A stretch of DNA of 34,161 nt from an uncultured Marinomonas sp. (lineage in GTDB: Bacteria > Pseudomonadota > Gammaproteobacteria > Pseudomonadales > Marinomonadaceae): contig CALLIL010000068.1 of the NCBI GenBank assembly GCA_938009755.1, forward strand, positions 1 to 34,161, written 5' to 3'. Below, piece by piece: positions 1 to 8,325 of the stretch (position 1 is the stretch's first letter; every line of letters starts with the position of its first letter). Below the pieces are notes generated by a model, which was not told where the DNA came from, ran no database searches, and saw nothing but the letters and a program-made list of their open reading frames with translations. Position numbers and translations under genes: made by a program.

Positions 1-253
1 ATTAATGTTAAAAGACACAAATTTCATCAAATCAATCTCATGTAAGTTTTTGTAACTATACAGATATGTCTATCATACATAAAGTAATTTAGTCATAACT
101 TGTATTGCGGATTAGATTGTATATTAATAGTTATTGTTAATCATAGGGAAAACTGAAAATTAAGGCAATAATCGTAATTTTATCCGTATCTTCTTTTATG
201 ACTGTTACACTGAATGTATTGTTCTAATGAATATTTATTGGAGAAAATAAAAA

Positions 254-1630
254 ATGTCTTATCAATACGATTTATTTGTTATCGGTGCAGGCTCTGGCGG
301 TGTTCGAGCGAGCCGAGTTGCTGCTTCTAAAGGTTATAAAGTAGCGGTTGCAGAAGGCAGTGCGCTGGGCGGCACTTGTGTCAATATTGGTTGTGTTCCT
401 AAAAAATTATTTGTATACGGTTCTGAATATGGACATGGCTTTGATGAAGCCGCTGGTTTTGGTTGGACACATAAAGGTGTTGAGTTTGATTGGTCTGTGT
501 TACGTGATAATAAGACCAATGAAATTAAACGTTTGAATGGTATTTACGGCAACATGCTGGGCAACGCGGGTGTGGAAGTGATTTCTGGCTACGCCAGTTT
601 TGTTGATGCCCACACAGTTATGGTCGATGGAAAAACGTATACAGCAGAACGTATTTTGATTGCCGTAGGGGCAAAGCCTTTTATTCCTGAATTCCAAGGC
701 AGTGACTTGGTTGTTAGCTCTAACGAAATGTTTTTTTTAGATGCATTGCCTAAGAAAGCCTTAGTCGTTGGCGCTGGTTATATCGCTGTGGAATTTGCCG
801 GGATTCTGAATGGCTTAGGCGTTGAAACCTCTTTGGCTTACCGTGGCGACCAATTATTACGTGGTTTTGATCAAGATGTTCGTGAATTCGCGAGCGAAGA
901 ATATAAAAAATCAGGCATTGATGTTCGTCTAAACACGGATGTATCGCACATTGAATTGGCGGATGCGAGTAAACCTGAAGGCGATCGAGTGGTGCATTTC
1001 AAAGGCGGGCACTCAGAAGTATTCGGTTTGGTTTTGTACGCAACGGGTCGTGTACCGAATGTTGGGTCTTTGGCGCTAGAAAAAGCGGGCATTGAAACTG
1101 GTAAGAATGGTGCGATAAAAATAGACAATAATTTCACTACCACGGCAAGCAGTGTATTTGCTTTGGGTGATGTGACAGACAAAATTCAATTGACGCCAGT
1201 GGCCATCAAAGAAGCCATGGCGCTGATTGATTATTGGTTTGAAGGAAAAGAGGTAGACTTTGATTATGACAATATTCCAACAGCCGTATTCAGCCAGCCA
1301 GCCATCGGTACGGTAGGCTTGACTGAACAAGAAGCAGAGTCTCGCGGTATGGATTTCCGTGTTTATCAAACTGACTTCCGCGCAATGAAACACACATTAA
1401 GTGGCGGAACTGCACGTTCTTTGATGAAGCTCTTGGTCAATAATGCCGATGATAAAGTAATTGGCGCGCACATGGTTGGTGACTATTCTGGTGAAATCAT
1501 TCAAGGATTAGGGATTGCGATTAAAGCGGGTGCAACGAAAGCACACTTTGATGCGACGGTCGGTGTTCACCCAACCAGTGCAGAAGAGTTTGTCACTTTC
1601 TCGGCTGGGGCTTTGAAAGAACGTAAATAA
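254..1630 (+). CDS. gor: Glutathione-disulfide reductase
   Basis: This flavoenzyme reduces oxidised glutathione with NADPH in the cytoplasm and keeps the thiol pool reduced. The 458-residue length is normal for the family. An FAD-binding GAGSGG motif lies at residues 11-16, the redox-active disulfide in GGTCVNIGCVPKK uses Cys42 and Cys47, and a second dinucleotide fold begins with GAGYIAVEFAG. That fold is followed by arginines in YRGDQLLR, typical of NADPH rather than NADH preference. The C-terminal HPTSAEE holds the catalytic His439-Glu444 pair of the neighbouring subunit. A TTGGAG ribosome site sits about 8 bases before the ATG. The gene is monocistronic, with a terminator at 1672-1697. 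The 253 bases upstream are AT-rich; I could not identify a convincing promoter or OxyR site there. Trypanothione or mercury reductase are less likely because their extra domains or motifs are absent. Confidence 0.95.
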   Translation: MSYQYDLFVIGAGSGGVRASRVAASKGYKVAVAEGSALGGTCVNIGCVPKKLFVYGSEYGHGFDEAAGFGWTHKGVEFDWSVLRDNKTNEIKRLNGIYGNMLGNAGVEVISGYASFVDAHTVMVDGKTYTAERILIAVGAKPFIPEFQGSDLVVSSNEMFFLDALPKKALVVGAGYIAVEFAGILNGLGVETSLAYRGDQLLRGFDQDVREFASEEYKKSGIDVRLNTDVSHIELADASKPEGDRVVHFKGGHSEVFGLVLYATGRVPNVGSLALEKAGIETGKNGAIKIDNNFTTTASSVFALGDVTDKIQLTPVAIKEAMALIDYWFEGKEVDFDYDNIPTAVFSQPAIGTVGLTEQEAESRGMDFRVYQTDFRAMKHTLSGGTARSLMKLLVNNADDKVIGAHMVGDYSGEIIQGLGIAIKAGATKAHFDATVGVHPTSAEEFVTFSAGALKERK

Positions 1631-1671
1631 AGTTCCTGAACACTTTTTTACAGTCTTAATCTACAATGTTT

Positions 1672-1697
1672 AAAAGGTGCAGTGATGCACCTTTTTT
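1672..1697 (+). terminator. Rho-independent terminator after gor
   Basis: A perfect hairpin GGTGCA-GTGA-TGCACC is flanked by AAAA on the left and six T on the right, starting about 40 bases after the gor stop codon. Confidence 0.9.
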
Positions 1698-1801
1698 ATT
1701 TTTCGTGAATACACATTTATTCTCTGAATTTAGATATGAACAGGCGTAATTACGCTATTGAATTAGCATGTACTTATTAAAGTAGATAAGAGGTTAGATA
1801 A

Positions 1802-2533
1802 ATGGACAAAGGCATTAAAACTGCTGTGATTACAGGCGCAGGACGTCGTTTAGGTCTGTTCGTAGTCGGACAACTCATTGATTCTGGTTGGAGGGTTCAT
1901 GCCATAACTCGTCAATCAACTGACGGGTTGCTTGCTATTGCTTGTGATAGATTGCATGTACATGAATTAGGTGATTATACCGAGATAAGTCTGAAGAATG
2001 CAGTGCAGACAATTCAAGAAAAGCAAGTGAATGAGCCGATTCAATTGTTATTACACAACGCTTCTATCTTCGAAGAGGATGCACATGTTGCCGAACATGG
2101 TATGAGTCGTTACAACGCTATGATGTTTGTGCACATGGCAATGCCCGCTGTATTAACACAAGGACTCATTGCTTTATTGTCTAATGAGACGGCACCGGGA
2201 AATGTTATCTCTATTACGGACATTTACGCAGAGAATCCAAATGCTAATTATTCATTGTATTGCTCGACTAAAGCAGGGTTGCAAAATCTAACCTACAGCT
2301 TCGCTAAAAAGTATGCGCCTTATGTTCGGGCAAACGCGATTCAACCTGGACCAATCAAATTTTTACCGGAACACGATAATGCACATCAAAAACACGTTCT
2401 GAATGAAACGCTTCTACCTTATGAAGGAGGATTTTTACCCATTTACCAAACAATCGAGTTTATTCTTGGTAATCATTATCTCACCGGAGATTCGATCAAG
2501 GTCGATGGTGGTCGCGCCTTGGTACGAGGGTAA
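1802..2533 (+). CDS. folM: Dihydromonapterin reductase, FolM-type SDR
   Basis: This short-chain dehydrogenase probably reduces dihydromonapterin (or dihydrofolate) to the tetrahydro form with NADPH. The N-terminus carries TGAGRRLG (residues 11-18), the TGxxxRxG form seen in pteridine reductases and FolM rather than the usual TGxxxGxG of SDRs. The catalytic YCSTK (Tyr153, Lys157) and the C-terminal GDSIKVDGGRAL are intact, so the protein is full length at 243 residues. An AGAGG ribosome site precedes the ATG. Its last 99 bases are also the antisense 3' end of the folK-like gene on the other strand. Tetrahydromonapterin serves phenylalanine hydroxylase in pseudomonads, but no phhA or folE/folX is in this window. 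The name rests on the motif and the pterin neighbour, so a related pteridine reductase activity is possible. Confidence 0.85.
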   Translation: MDKGIKTAVITGAGRRLGLFVVGQLIDSGWRVHAITRQSTDGLLAIACDRLHVHELGDYTEISLKNAVQTIQEKQVNEPIQLLLHNASIFEEDAHVAEHGMSRYNAMMFVHMAMPAVLTQGLIALLSNETAPGNVISITDIYAENPNANYSLYCSTKAGLQNLTYSFAKKYAPYVRANAIQPGPIKFLPEHDNAHQKHVLNETLLPYEGGFLPIYQTIEFILGNHYLTGDSIKVDGGRALVRG

Positions 2534-2932
2534 TCCTTGGGTTGATAAATTGGCAGGTAGATTGGGGGACAAGCAGGATTGTATATAAGTGTCTGTGAAG
2601 CGCTCAAAAAATGATAAGGAATATTGCGGATTGCACAAGAGAATGTCGATATCAGCGGTTCTGTCTTTGACGCTTTTTTCGGGATCGTTTCTATCGCGGC
2701 CCAATGTCATTTCAATGGTATTAAGTATATGTTTGATTTCGCTTTTATCTTTTTGGCTGTGAATAATGGCTAAGCTATTTAGGAAAATTGAATCGGAAGA
2801 CATGGCTTCTGGTGCGGTATACACAAACGGGTATAGCGTCAAAAGTCCAAAATTCTGACACAAGAGCTTGACCACTTTTACGGCGTTTTTTTCTGGGTTT
2901 ATATTGGTTCCAATAGATAAATAAAAATACAT
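2435..2932 (-). CDS. folK: FolK-like pterin pyrophosphokinase (HPPK)
   Basis: HPPK transfers pyrophosphate from ATP to 6-hydroxymethyl-dihydropterin in folate synthesis. The 165-residue product starts with YFYLSIGTN, matching the family's opening strand, and has YTAPEAMSSDSIFLNS and LGRDRND in the expected order. The metal-binding aspartates appear in RTADIDIL (Asp94, Asp96). The canonical basic-Gly-Pro before this Arg is changed to SVKD. After residue 103 it departs from the classical family: the usual PHxxxxxRxFVLxPL segment is absent, and residues 134-165 are encoded antisense to the folM C-terminus. It is therefore probably a FolK paralogue specialised for the folM pathway, or one with altered activity, rather than the main folate enzyme. 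It is convergent with folM. Confidence 0.75.
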   Translation of the reverse strand: MYFYLSIGTNINPEKNAVKVVKLLCQNFGLLTLYPFVYTAPEAMSSDSIFLNSLAIIHSQKDKSEIKHILNTIEMTLGRDRNDPEKSVKDRTADIDILLCNPQYSLSFFERFTDTYIQSCLSPNLPANLSTQGLPSYQGATTIDLDRISGEIMITKNKLDCLVNG

Positions 2933-3184
2933 TTTTACTCACTTCCCTACATCAAGAACAGATTTATTATTGAGCAATTGGTTTTTATATGCACGTTATT
3001 ATATGTAGCTGATATTTTGGGAAAGCGCAGATTTAATTGAGTTTGATGGTTATATTTGCATACGTTTTCTCTATCACTGTTAATCTTAATTTCGATTGCC
3101 TCATTCGAACCGCTTCTTTACTGTTAAGTTTATTGCTTCAACTGCATCACATGCAGCGCACCACAAAATTAAATTGAGAATCCA

Positions 3185-4660
3185 ATGAACGAAATTTTAA
3201 CAACGTTACAACCCAACGCTATTTGGCGACATTTCCAAACCCTATGTAATACGCCTAGACCTTCTTATCATGAGGCGGAACTAAGAGAACTTTTAATACA
3301 GTGGGCAACTCAATTAGGCCTAGAAACGTATGTGGATCCTGTGGGGAATTTACTGATCCGTAAGCGCGCATCTAAGGGAATGGAAAATCGTGAAACAGTT
3401 GTCCTGCAAGGTCATTTGGATATTGTTGCGCAGAAAGACGCTGACGTAGTGCACGACTTCACGAAAGACCCAATAGTGACTCGAATCATCGATGGTTGGG
3501 TTCACGCAACAGGGACAACACTCGGAGCGGACAATGGTATTGGCGTAGCGGCAGCAATGGCTGTGTTGGAGTCAACGGACTTAGCGCACGGCCCAATTGA
3601 AGCGTTATTTACGATTGAAGAAGAAACCAGCTTACGCGGCGCTTTGCAGTTAGAAGAAGGCATTCTTGAAGGTAAAATTTTACTGAATTTAGATTCCGAA
3701 GACCGAGGTGACGTCTACATAGGTTGTGCTGGAGGTGTAGATATCAATGTTAAGAAAAGCTATGCCTCGGCTCCTGTAACGGGCGATAAAAAAGCGTTTG
3801 ACATTAAAGTGTCAGGATTACGTGGCGGCCACTCTGGTCTGGATATTCACAAAGGTCGTGCGAGCGCTAATGTATTGCTTATTCGATTATTGAATTTATT
3901 AAATGAAACGTGCGAATTTGGCTTGAGTGCTTTTTCTGGCGGAACACTACGGAATGCCATTTCTCGAGATGCACACGCCACGATTAATATCGATATACAA
4001 AACGAAACCGCCTTGTCGGACTTTATCGCGGAGTTTGAGCGTGTCACAAAATTAGAGTTCATCGAGACAGAGCCTAATTTGTCTATTACTTTTACTCCGA
4101 CAGAGTTAGACAGCGAATTAGACAGTAATGACAAAGTTAATTTATTAAACGCTATTTACTGCGCGCCTCATGGTGTCGATCGTATGAGTGCAGAGTTAGA
4201 CGGTGTCACAGAAACGTCTTGTAACCTTGGCGTGATTAACCTGAAAAATACGGCAGAAGGCGCTAAATCGTTTGATGCGTGTTTACTGGTTCGCTCGCTG
4301 GTGGATTCTGCGGTGGCGCATTTATCTCATAAAGCCAAAGCGGCGTTTTCATTGATTCAAGCGGAAGTGGCTTTAGAAAATGGCTACCCTGGTTGGCGAC
4401 CAGATCCGAAAGCGGGTTTGTTAAAACACTTTTTAGATGTCCATAAAACTGTCATGGGCGAAGACGCTAACGTTAAGGTGATTCATGCAGGTTTAGAATG
4501 CGGCATCATTGGCGCAAAATACCCAGGCATGGAAATGGTGTCGTTTGGACCAAATATTCGAGGCGCTCATTCACCAACAGAGCGGATGGAAATTGACTCG
4601 GTAGAGGATTTTTGGCATTTGCTAACCGCGTTACTGGCGTCTGTTTCCATCAAAAAGTGA
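3185..4660 (+). CDS. pepD: Aminoacyl-histidine dipeptidase (peptidase M20C)
   Basis: This cytoplasmic zinc dipeptidase hydrolyses Xaa-His dipeptides such as carnosine and other short peptides. Its 491 residues match the PepD family (about 485). The di-zinc ligands are visible: His77 in QGHLDIV, Asp116 in TTLGADNGIG, the glutamates of FTIEEETSL (145-147), Asp170 in NLDSED and His462 in RGAHSPTERM. The lid/dimerisation domain lies in between, with the GLRGGHSG motif. The ATG follows a weak GAGAATCC site. The gene is divergent from folK across a 252-base gap. I see no clear hairpin terminator before the next promoter at about 4690. Confidence 0.92.
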   Translation: MNEILTTLQPNAIWRHFQTLCNTPRPSYHEAELRELLIQWATQLGLETYVDPVGNLLIRKRASKGMENRETVVLQGHLDIVAQKDADVVHDFTKDPIVTRIIDGWVHATGTTLGADNGIGVAAAMAVLESTDLAHGPIEALFTIEEETSLRGALQLEEGILEGKILLNLDSEDRGDVYIGCAGGVDINVKKSYASAPVTGDKKAFDIKVSGLRGGHSGLDIHKGRASANVLLIRLLNLLNETCEFGLSAFSGGTLRNAISRDAHATINIDIQNETALSDFIAEFERVTKLEFIETEPNLSITFTPTELDSELDSNDKVNLLNAIYCAPHGVDRMSAELDGVTETSCNLGVINLKNTAEGAKSFDACLLVRSLVDSAVAHLSHKAKAAFSLIQAEVALENGYPGWRPDPKAGLLKHFLDVHKTVMGEDANVKVIHAGLECGIIGAKYPGMEMVSFGPNIRGAHSPTERMEIDSVEDFWHLLTALLASVSIKK

Positions 4661-4689
4661 TCTGCTGATGTAAATCAATACGAGATGGC

Positions 4690-4718
4690 TTAACTTAATT
4701 GTATGATTAATTCATAAT
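4690..4718 (+). promoter_or_regulatory. Predicted sigma-70 promoter of the alginate lyase gene
   Basis: TTAACT and CATAAT are separated by 17 bases, 80 bases upstream of the alginate lyase ATG. This is a fair match to the consensus, judged by eye only. It would make the lyase gene independent of pepD. Confidence 0.35.
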
Positions 4719-4798
4719 GTGTTGGCGGCTTGATTGGGAAAGGCAAACTGGCCGCTCAAAACATCATTCTCTTAATAACAATAAAATGGGAAGTCATC

Positions 4799-5815
4799 AT
4801 GAAAACAGTATTAGCACTCGCTATCACTACTGTGGTTTTTGCTCAATCTGCAATGGCAGAAATGACAAATTACCAAGCTGAACTAGCAAGCAAGTTAGAT
4901 CCATCTAAAGCGCCTGCAGAAAATTTCGATATGAAAAAGTGGAAAATCAACCTACCTATTGGCGACCTAACGGAAGCGCGTAAAGGGAAGGAGATGGAAA
5001 TCACCGCTGATCGTCTTAACTACGTTAATTATCCTTATGTTCACCCTGAATGGTTTTATACTAACTCAGATGGCGCGGTTGTCTTCGCCGCACCGAACAC
5101 AGGACCAACCACACCAAACAGTAAAAATACACGCAGTGAATTGCGTGCCATGTTGGACGTAGAAAACGCTTATACATACAAAGCACCGCTAACCAACTTT
5201 GCGGTAGCTGCTCATAAAAATGCCAGTGCATTTGGTTCCATTGGTGGTGAATTAACAGGCGCCTTAACGGTAGATGCTGTTAGTACAAGTGGTAAAGACA
5301 CAAAACGTGGCGCTCACGCAGTGGTCATTGGCCAGATTCACGGCTCTAAAAATGAACCTCTGAAAATCTTTTATCGTAAAATGCCAAACCATGAGCATGG
5401 TAGTGTCTTCTGGACTTATGAAACCAACCCTGAAAATAAAAAAGACCGAACTGACATTCCTCATAACGTCTTTGGGCAAGATGGTTTAACGAAAGCAGAC
5501 GCAGACCCAAAAGATGGCATCTTGTTAGGTGAACTGATTGAATACAATGTTAACGTTGTTGGCAATGTGATGAATCTAACTTTCACTCGTAATATTGGTG
5601 AAGCCGACGAGAAAAAAGTGACATTTGCGGTTGATCTAAGTAAGCCTTATCCAGGTCATGAAGCATTGGATCGAGGTTACGGTCAAGATTGGATGTACTT
5701 CAAAGCAGGTGCTTATAACCAATGTAACCAAGGTTCATCTGGTTGCATGAACCGAGGCGTAGAAGCAGGCGATTACACTCAAACGACTTTCTACAAATTG
5801 GAATTAAATCAATAG
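4799..5815 (+). CDS. Secreted alginate lyase, polysaccharide lyase family 7
   Basis: The product cleaves alginate, the brown-algal polyuronate, by beta-elimination outside the cytoplasm. The ATG at 4799 is chosen over an in-frame TTG at 4730 because a GGGAAG ribosome site precedes it and the protein then starts with a clean signal peptide (MKTVLALAIT...SAMA, cleavage after residue 20). All three PL7 signatures are present in the 338 residues: RSELR (112-116), QIH (179-181) and YFKAGAYNQ (300-308). They supply the catalytic Gln179, His181 and Tyr306. QIH rather than QVH is generally linked to polyguluronate or mixed substrate preference. Cys309 and Cys316 could form a disulfide. There is no carbohydrate-binding module, lipobox or sorting domain, so it is a single-domain soluble enzyme. 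No other alginate-use gene is next to it. Confidence 0.93.
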   Translation: MKTVLALAITTVVFAQSAMAEMTNYQAELASKLDPSKAPAENFDMKKWKINLPIGDLTEARKGKEMEITADRLNYVNYPYVHPEWFYTNSDGAVVFAAPNTGPTTPNSKNTRSELRAMLDVENAYTYKAPLTNFAVAAHKNASAFGSIGGELTGALTVDAVSTSGKDTKRGAHAVVIGQIHGSKNEPLKIFYRKMPNHEHGSVFWTYETNPENKKDRTDIPHNVFGQDGLTKADADPKDGILLGELIEYNVNVVGNVMNLTFTRNIGEADEKKVTFAVDLSKPYPGHEALDRGYGQDWMYFKAGAYNQCNQGSSGCMNRGVEAGDYTQTTFYKLELNQ

Positions 5816-5851
5816 ACCTTAACTTCTAGTCTAGCTAAGTTAACAACAAAT

Positions 5852-5879
5852 AAAAAAGACGCCGCGATGCGTCTTTTTT
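5852..5879 (+). terminator. Rho-independent terminator after alginate lyase
   Basis: AAAAAAGACGC and GCGTCTTTTTT form an 11-bp perfect stem around a six-base loop, 36 bases after the stop codon. It is symmetric enough to work in both directions. Confidence 0.9.
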
Positions 5880-6060
5880 ATTTGAATCTTATTAATCAAA
5901 CCATTTAGGCAGGGCGAATAACATCGATGTATAAAGGACTATGCGATGATTAAAACGTGGAAAGTCTATCAGTCGAATTTGCTGAAAGTGTTTTTTTAGG
6001 CAAGGCTCACTCTCTCAAATATGCCATAATACTTGAATCATTAATGAGTTAGGTTCGGCT

Positions 6061-6894
6061 ATGAATGCGCAGACATTGACAATCGATTTAGACGGAACGG
6101 TTATCGAGGCAAAAATGGGCGATAATTTATTGTCTTCCTTGCTGGATAATAAAGTGGATGTGCGTTTTGGTTGTCGTGCTGGTGCGTGTGGTGCGTGTCG
6201 TTTGTATGAATGTGGCACCGGTGATTCTTTGCTTTCTTGCCAAACGTCTGTATCTGATAATGTGTCACTGACAAAAAAAGCCCCTTTGGCCTCTCTTGAT
6301 TTCTCTGTTCTTTCTAAAGACCGACTTGATGACTCCAATATTGCTTTAACACTGCTTGGTCCAAGTGATGATTCTTTTGGCGACCGAGTGGTGTTGCGTT
6401 TTCCTTTGTCTGACAACGATGAGTATGTGCTGGAATGCATGGCTGTGAATAACGCAGGCGAGCCTTTAACGGTGGTGATACAAAAAAAATGGCTGCCTGA
6501 TTACGTGTGGTTGTCTATGATGGCGCAGGAATCAAACAGCAGCATACAAGTTGGTTGTGAGTTAGGTGTCAGGAAGGGACGATTATTGCCTGAGCTTGGT
6601 TTGGATAATGTCCCTGTTGTAGTGGTTTCTTCTACGGCCAATGCTATTTTTGAGGGTTATTGGAAAAACGCGCTGGAGAGGTTGTCGTCTTCTTTATTGG
6701 CTTATTATTGTCTGCCTGAGGGTGGGGAATTACATGATCCAAAAGTGCTTTCCTGTCTTGAAAGTATTGTTAAACGAGCCAATACGATGTCTTTGCAGAT
6801 TGTTTATCATGGTCAGAATCTCTCTGAAAAGGATTGGGAAAAAGTGCTCCGTCCTTTAAGAATACGCACCAGCCAATTGCATTTTGTTCGTTAA
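6061..6894 (+). CDS. 2Fe-2S ferredoxin-domain protein with a degenerate reductase-like C-terminus
   Basis: The first ~75 residues form a ferredoxin-like domain with cluster cysteines in GCRAGACGAC (Cys38, Cys43, Cys46) and a fourth at Cys60 (Cys51 is an extra one). The spacing from the third to the fourth ligand is only 13 residues, far shorter than the roughly 30 of plant-type ferredoxins. Residues ~90-277 have the length and secondary-structure feel of a ferredoxin-NADP reductase unit. However, the flavin motif RxYS is not visible, the nucleotide loop GGxGxxP is replaced by VSSTANA, and the C-terminal CGP element is missing. It therefore looks like an electron carrier derived from an oxygenase reductase that lost flavin and NAD binding. 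The partner is unknown. It lies 39 bases upstream of sbcD and may be cotranscribed with it. Confidence 0.75.
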   Translation: MNAQTLTIDLDGTVIEAKMGDNLLSSLLDNKVDVRFGCRAGACGACRLYECGTGDSLLSCQTSVSDNVSLTKKAPLASLDFSVLSKDRLDDSNIALTLLGPSDDSFGDRVVLRFPLSDNDEYVLECMAVNNAGEPLTVVIQKKWLPDYVWLSMMAQESNSSIQVGCELGVRKGRLLPELGLDNVPVVVVSSTANAIFEGYWKNALERLSSSLLAYYCLPEGGELHDPKVLSCLESIVKRANTMSLQIVYHGQNLSEKDWEKVLRPLRIRTSQLHFVR

Positions 6895-6933
6895 TGTTCG
6901 CTCAATCTCCCTATTTGATTTAAAAGGTCACAC

Positions 6934-8325
6934 ATGAAAATTCTACATACGTCCGATTGGCATCTTGGTCAGCACTTCATGGGGAAGTCTCGTCGAGACG
7001 AACATAAGGCATTTATAGATTGGTTGTTGGCGCTGGTGGATAAGGAGTCGATTGGCGCAGTGATTGTGGCGGGTGATATTTTTGATACAGGTTCGCCGCC
7101 AAGTTATGCACGTGAAATGTATCATCAACTTGTGTTGGATATGAAAGCTCGTGAGTGTCAATTGGTGATCGTCGCGGGAAATCATGATTCTGTCAGTATG
7201 TTGAATGAGTCCAAAAGTCTGCTTTCTTATCTTGATACGCGTGTTTCTAGTCAAGCGAATGTAGACGATTTGGAATCCCACGTTATTCCTCTGTATGACC
7301 TGAAAAAGAATAAAAAGACCAAAGAAAGCAGTATTGCTGCGTGGGTTTGTGCCGTGCCGTATTTACGTCCGAAAGATGTGATGAAAAGTATGTCTGGTCA
7401 ATCGGAACAAGATAAAAAAATGGGGTTGTTGGAACAGATAGGCGATTTTTATCAGCAAGTGTATCAATTGGCGAGTGATAAAAATAACAGGCTGAAAAAT
7501 CCCGTACCAATCATTGGTACAGGGCATTTAACCGCGATAGGCGGACAAGTAAGTGAGTCGGTTCGTGATTTGTATGTGGGAACCTTGGAAGCTCTGCCGA
7601 CGTCAGTCTTTCCGACATTTGATTACTTAGCTTTGGGGCATATTCATCGCGCACAACCAATTAGCAAAGATGGTCGATTCCGTTACAGTGGTTCGCCGAT
7701 TCCTTTGAGCTTTGATGAGCTTGGGCGAGAGAAAACCGTCGTTGTCATTGATACTGAGTTATTAAATAGGAGCGAGCCTAAATCTAAGAAGGTGAAACCA
7801 GCGCCTAAGATGGATGATGTGTTAATAGGCGACTTATTTGGTAACGATGAACCAGAAGTCGATTCTGTCGAAATCACTGAGCCGGAAAATCCGATTACTT
7901 TGCATAATGTGCCAAATTTCCAACCTATGTTGAGTTTGAAAGGCAATCTAAAAAACCTGTTGAAACAAATTTCTGAGCTTTCTTTATCTCATCAAAATCG
8001 TTCAGGGCAAACACTTTGGTTAGAAGTGACGGTCATGGCAGATGAATATTTAAGCGATGTTCATAAGCGCTTATTGGAAGCAATCGAAGGCTTGCCGATT
8101 GAGTTGCTTCGTGTCATGCGAAAAAGTGCCGTTGAGAAAAAAGATCAGGTGTTTGAAACCCGTAAAACGTTGTCTGAATTAACAGTAAATGATGTATTCC
8201 AGCAGAGTTTGAGTGCAAACCTCGATATTGAAGAAAAGGAAGCGGACATCCTCACTGCGCTTTTCAATAAATGTTTAACTGACATGGAAGAATATCAACA
8301 AAATGGCGAAGGAGAGCAGGCATGA
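6934..8325 (+). CDS. sbcD: Exonuclease subunit SbcD
   Basis: This is the Mre11-type nuclease subunit of the SbcCD complex, which cuts hairpins and protein-blocked DNA ends during repair and replication. Metallophosphoesterase motifs appear in order: SDWHLG (Asp8, His10), AGDIFD (Asp48), AGNHDS (Asn83, His84), GTGHLTA (His198) and LGHIHR (His236, His238). At 463 residues it is longer than E. coli SbcD (about 400). The extra length is mainly a charged, probably flexible linker at residues ~278-325 between the nuclease and the C-terminal capping domain. Its TGA stop overlaps the sbcC ATG (ATGA), which implies translational coupling. Confidence 0.95.
   Translation: MKILHTSDWHLGQHFMGKSRRDEHKAFIDWLLALVDKESIGAVIVAGDIFDTGSPPSYAREMYHQLVLDMKARECQLVIVAGNHDSVSMLNESKSLLSYLDTRVSSQANVDDLESHVIPLYDLKKNKKTKESSIAAWVCAVPYLRPKDVMKSMSGQSEQDKKMGLLEQIGDFYQQVYQLASDKNNRLKNPVPIIGTGHLTAIGGQVSESVRDLYVGTLEALPTSVFPTFDYLALGHIHRAQPISKDGRFRYSGSPIPLSFDELGREKTVVVIDTELLNRSEPKSKKVKPAPKMDDVLIGDLFGNDEPEVDSVEITEPENPITLHNVPNFQPMLSLKGNLKNLLKQISELSLSHQNRSGQTLWLEVTVMADEYLSDVHKRLLEAIEGLPIELLRVMRKSAVEKKDQVFETRKTLSELTVNDVFQQSLSANLDIEEKEADILTALFNKCLTDMEEYQQNGEGEQA

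Noticed and set aside
1-253. Possible OxyR-type ATAG/CTAT spacing upstream of gor
   Set aside because: The tetrads do not keep the required N7 spacing; AT-rich DNA gives such matches by chance.
4730-4798. Upstream TTG extension of the alginate lyase
   Set aside because: It would bury the signal peptide; the ATG at 4799 has a good ribosome site.
5945-5998. 17-codon open frame with an AAGGA ribosome site (MIKTWKVYQSNLLKVFF)
   Set aside because: Too short and unrecognised; it ends in a T-run and has no supporting conservation that I can see. Possibly chance.
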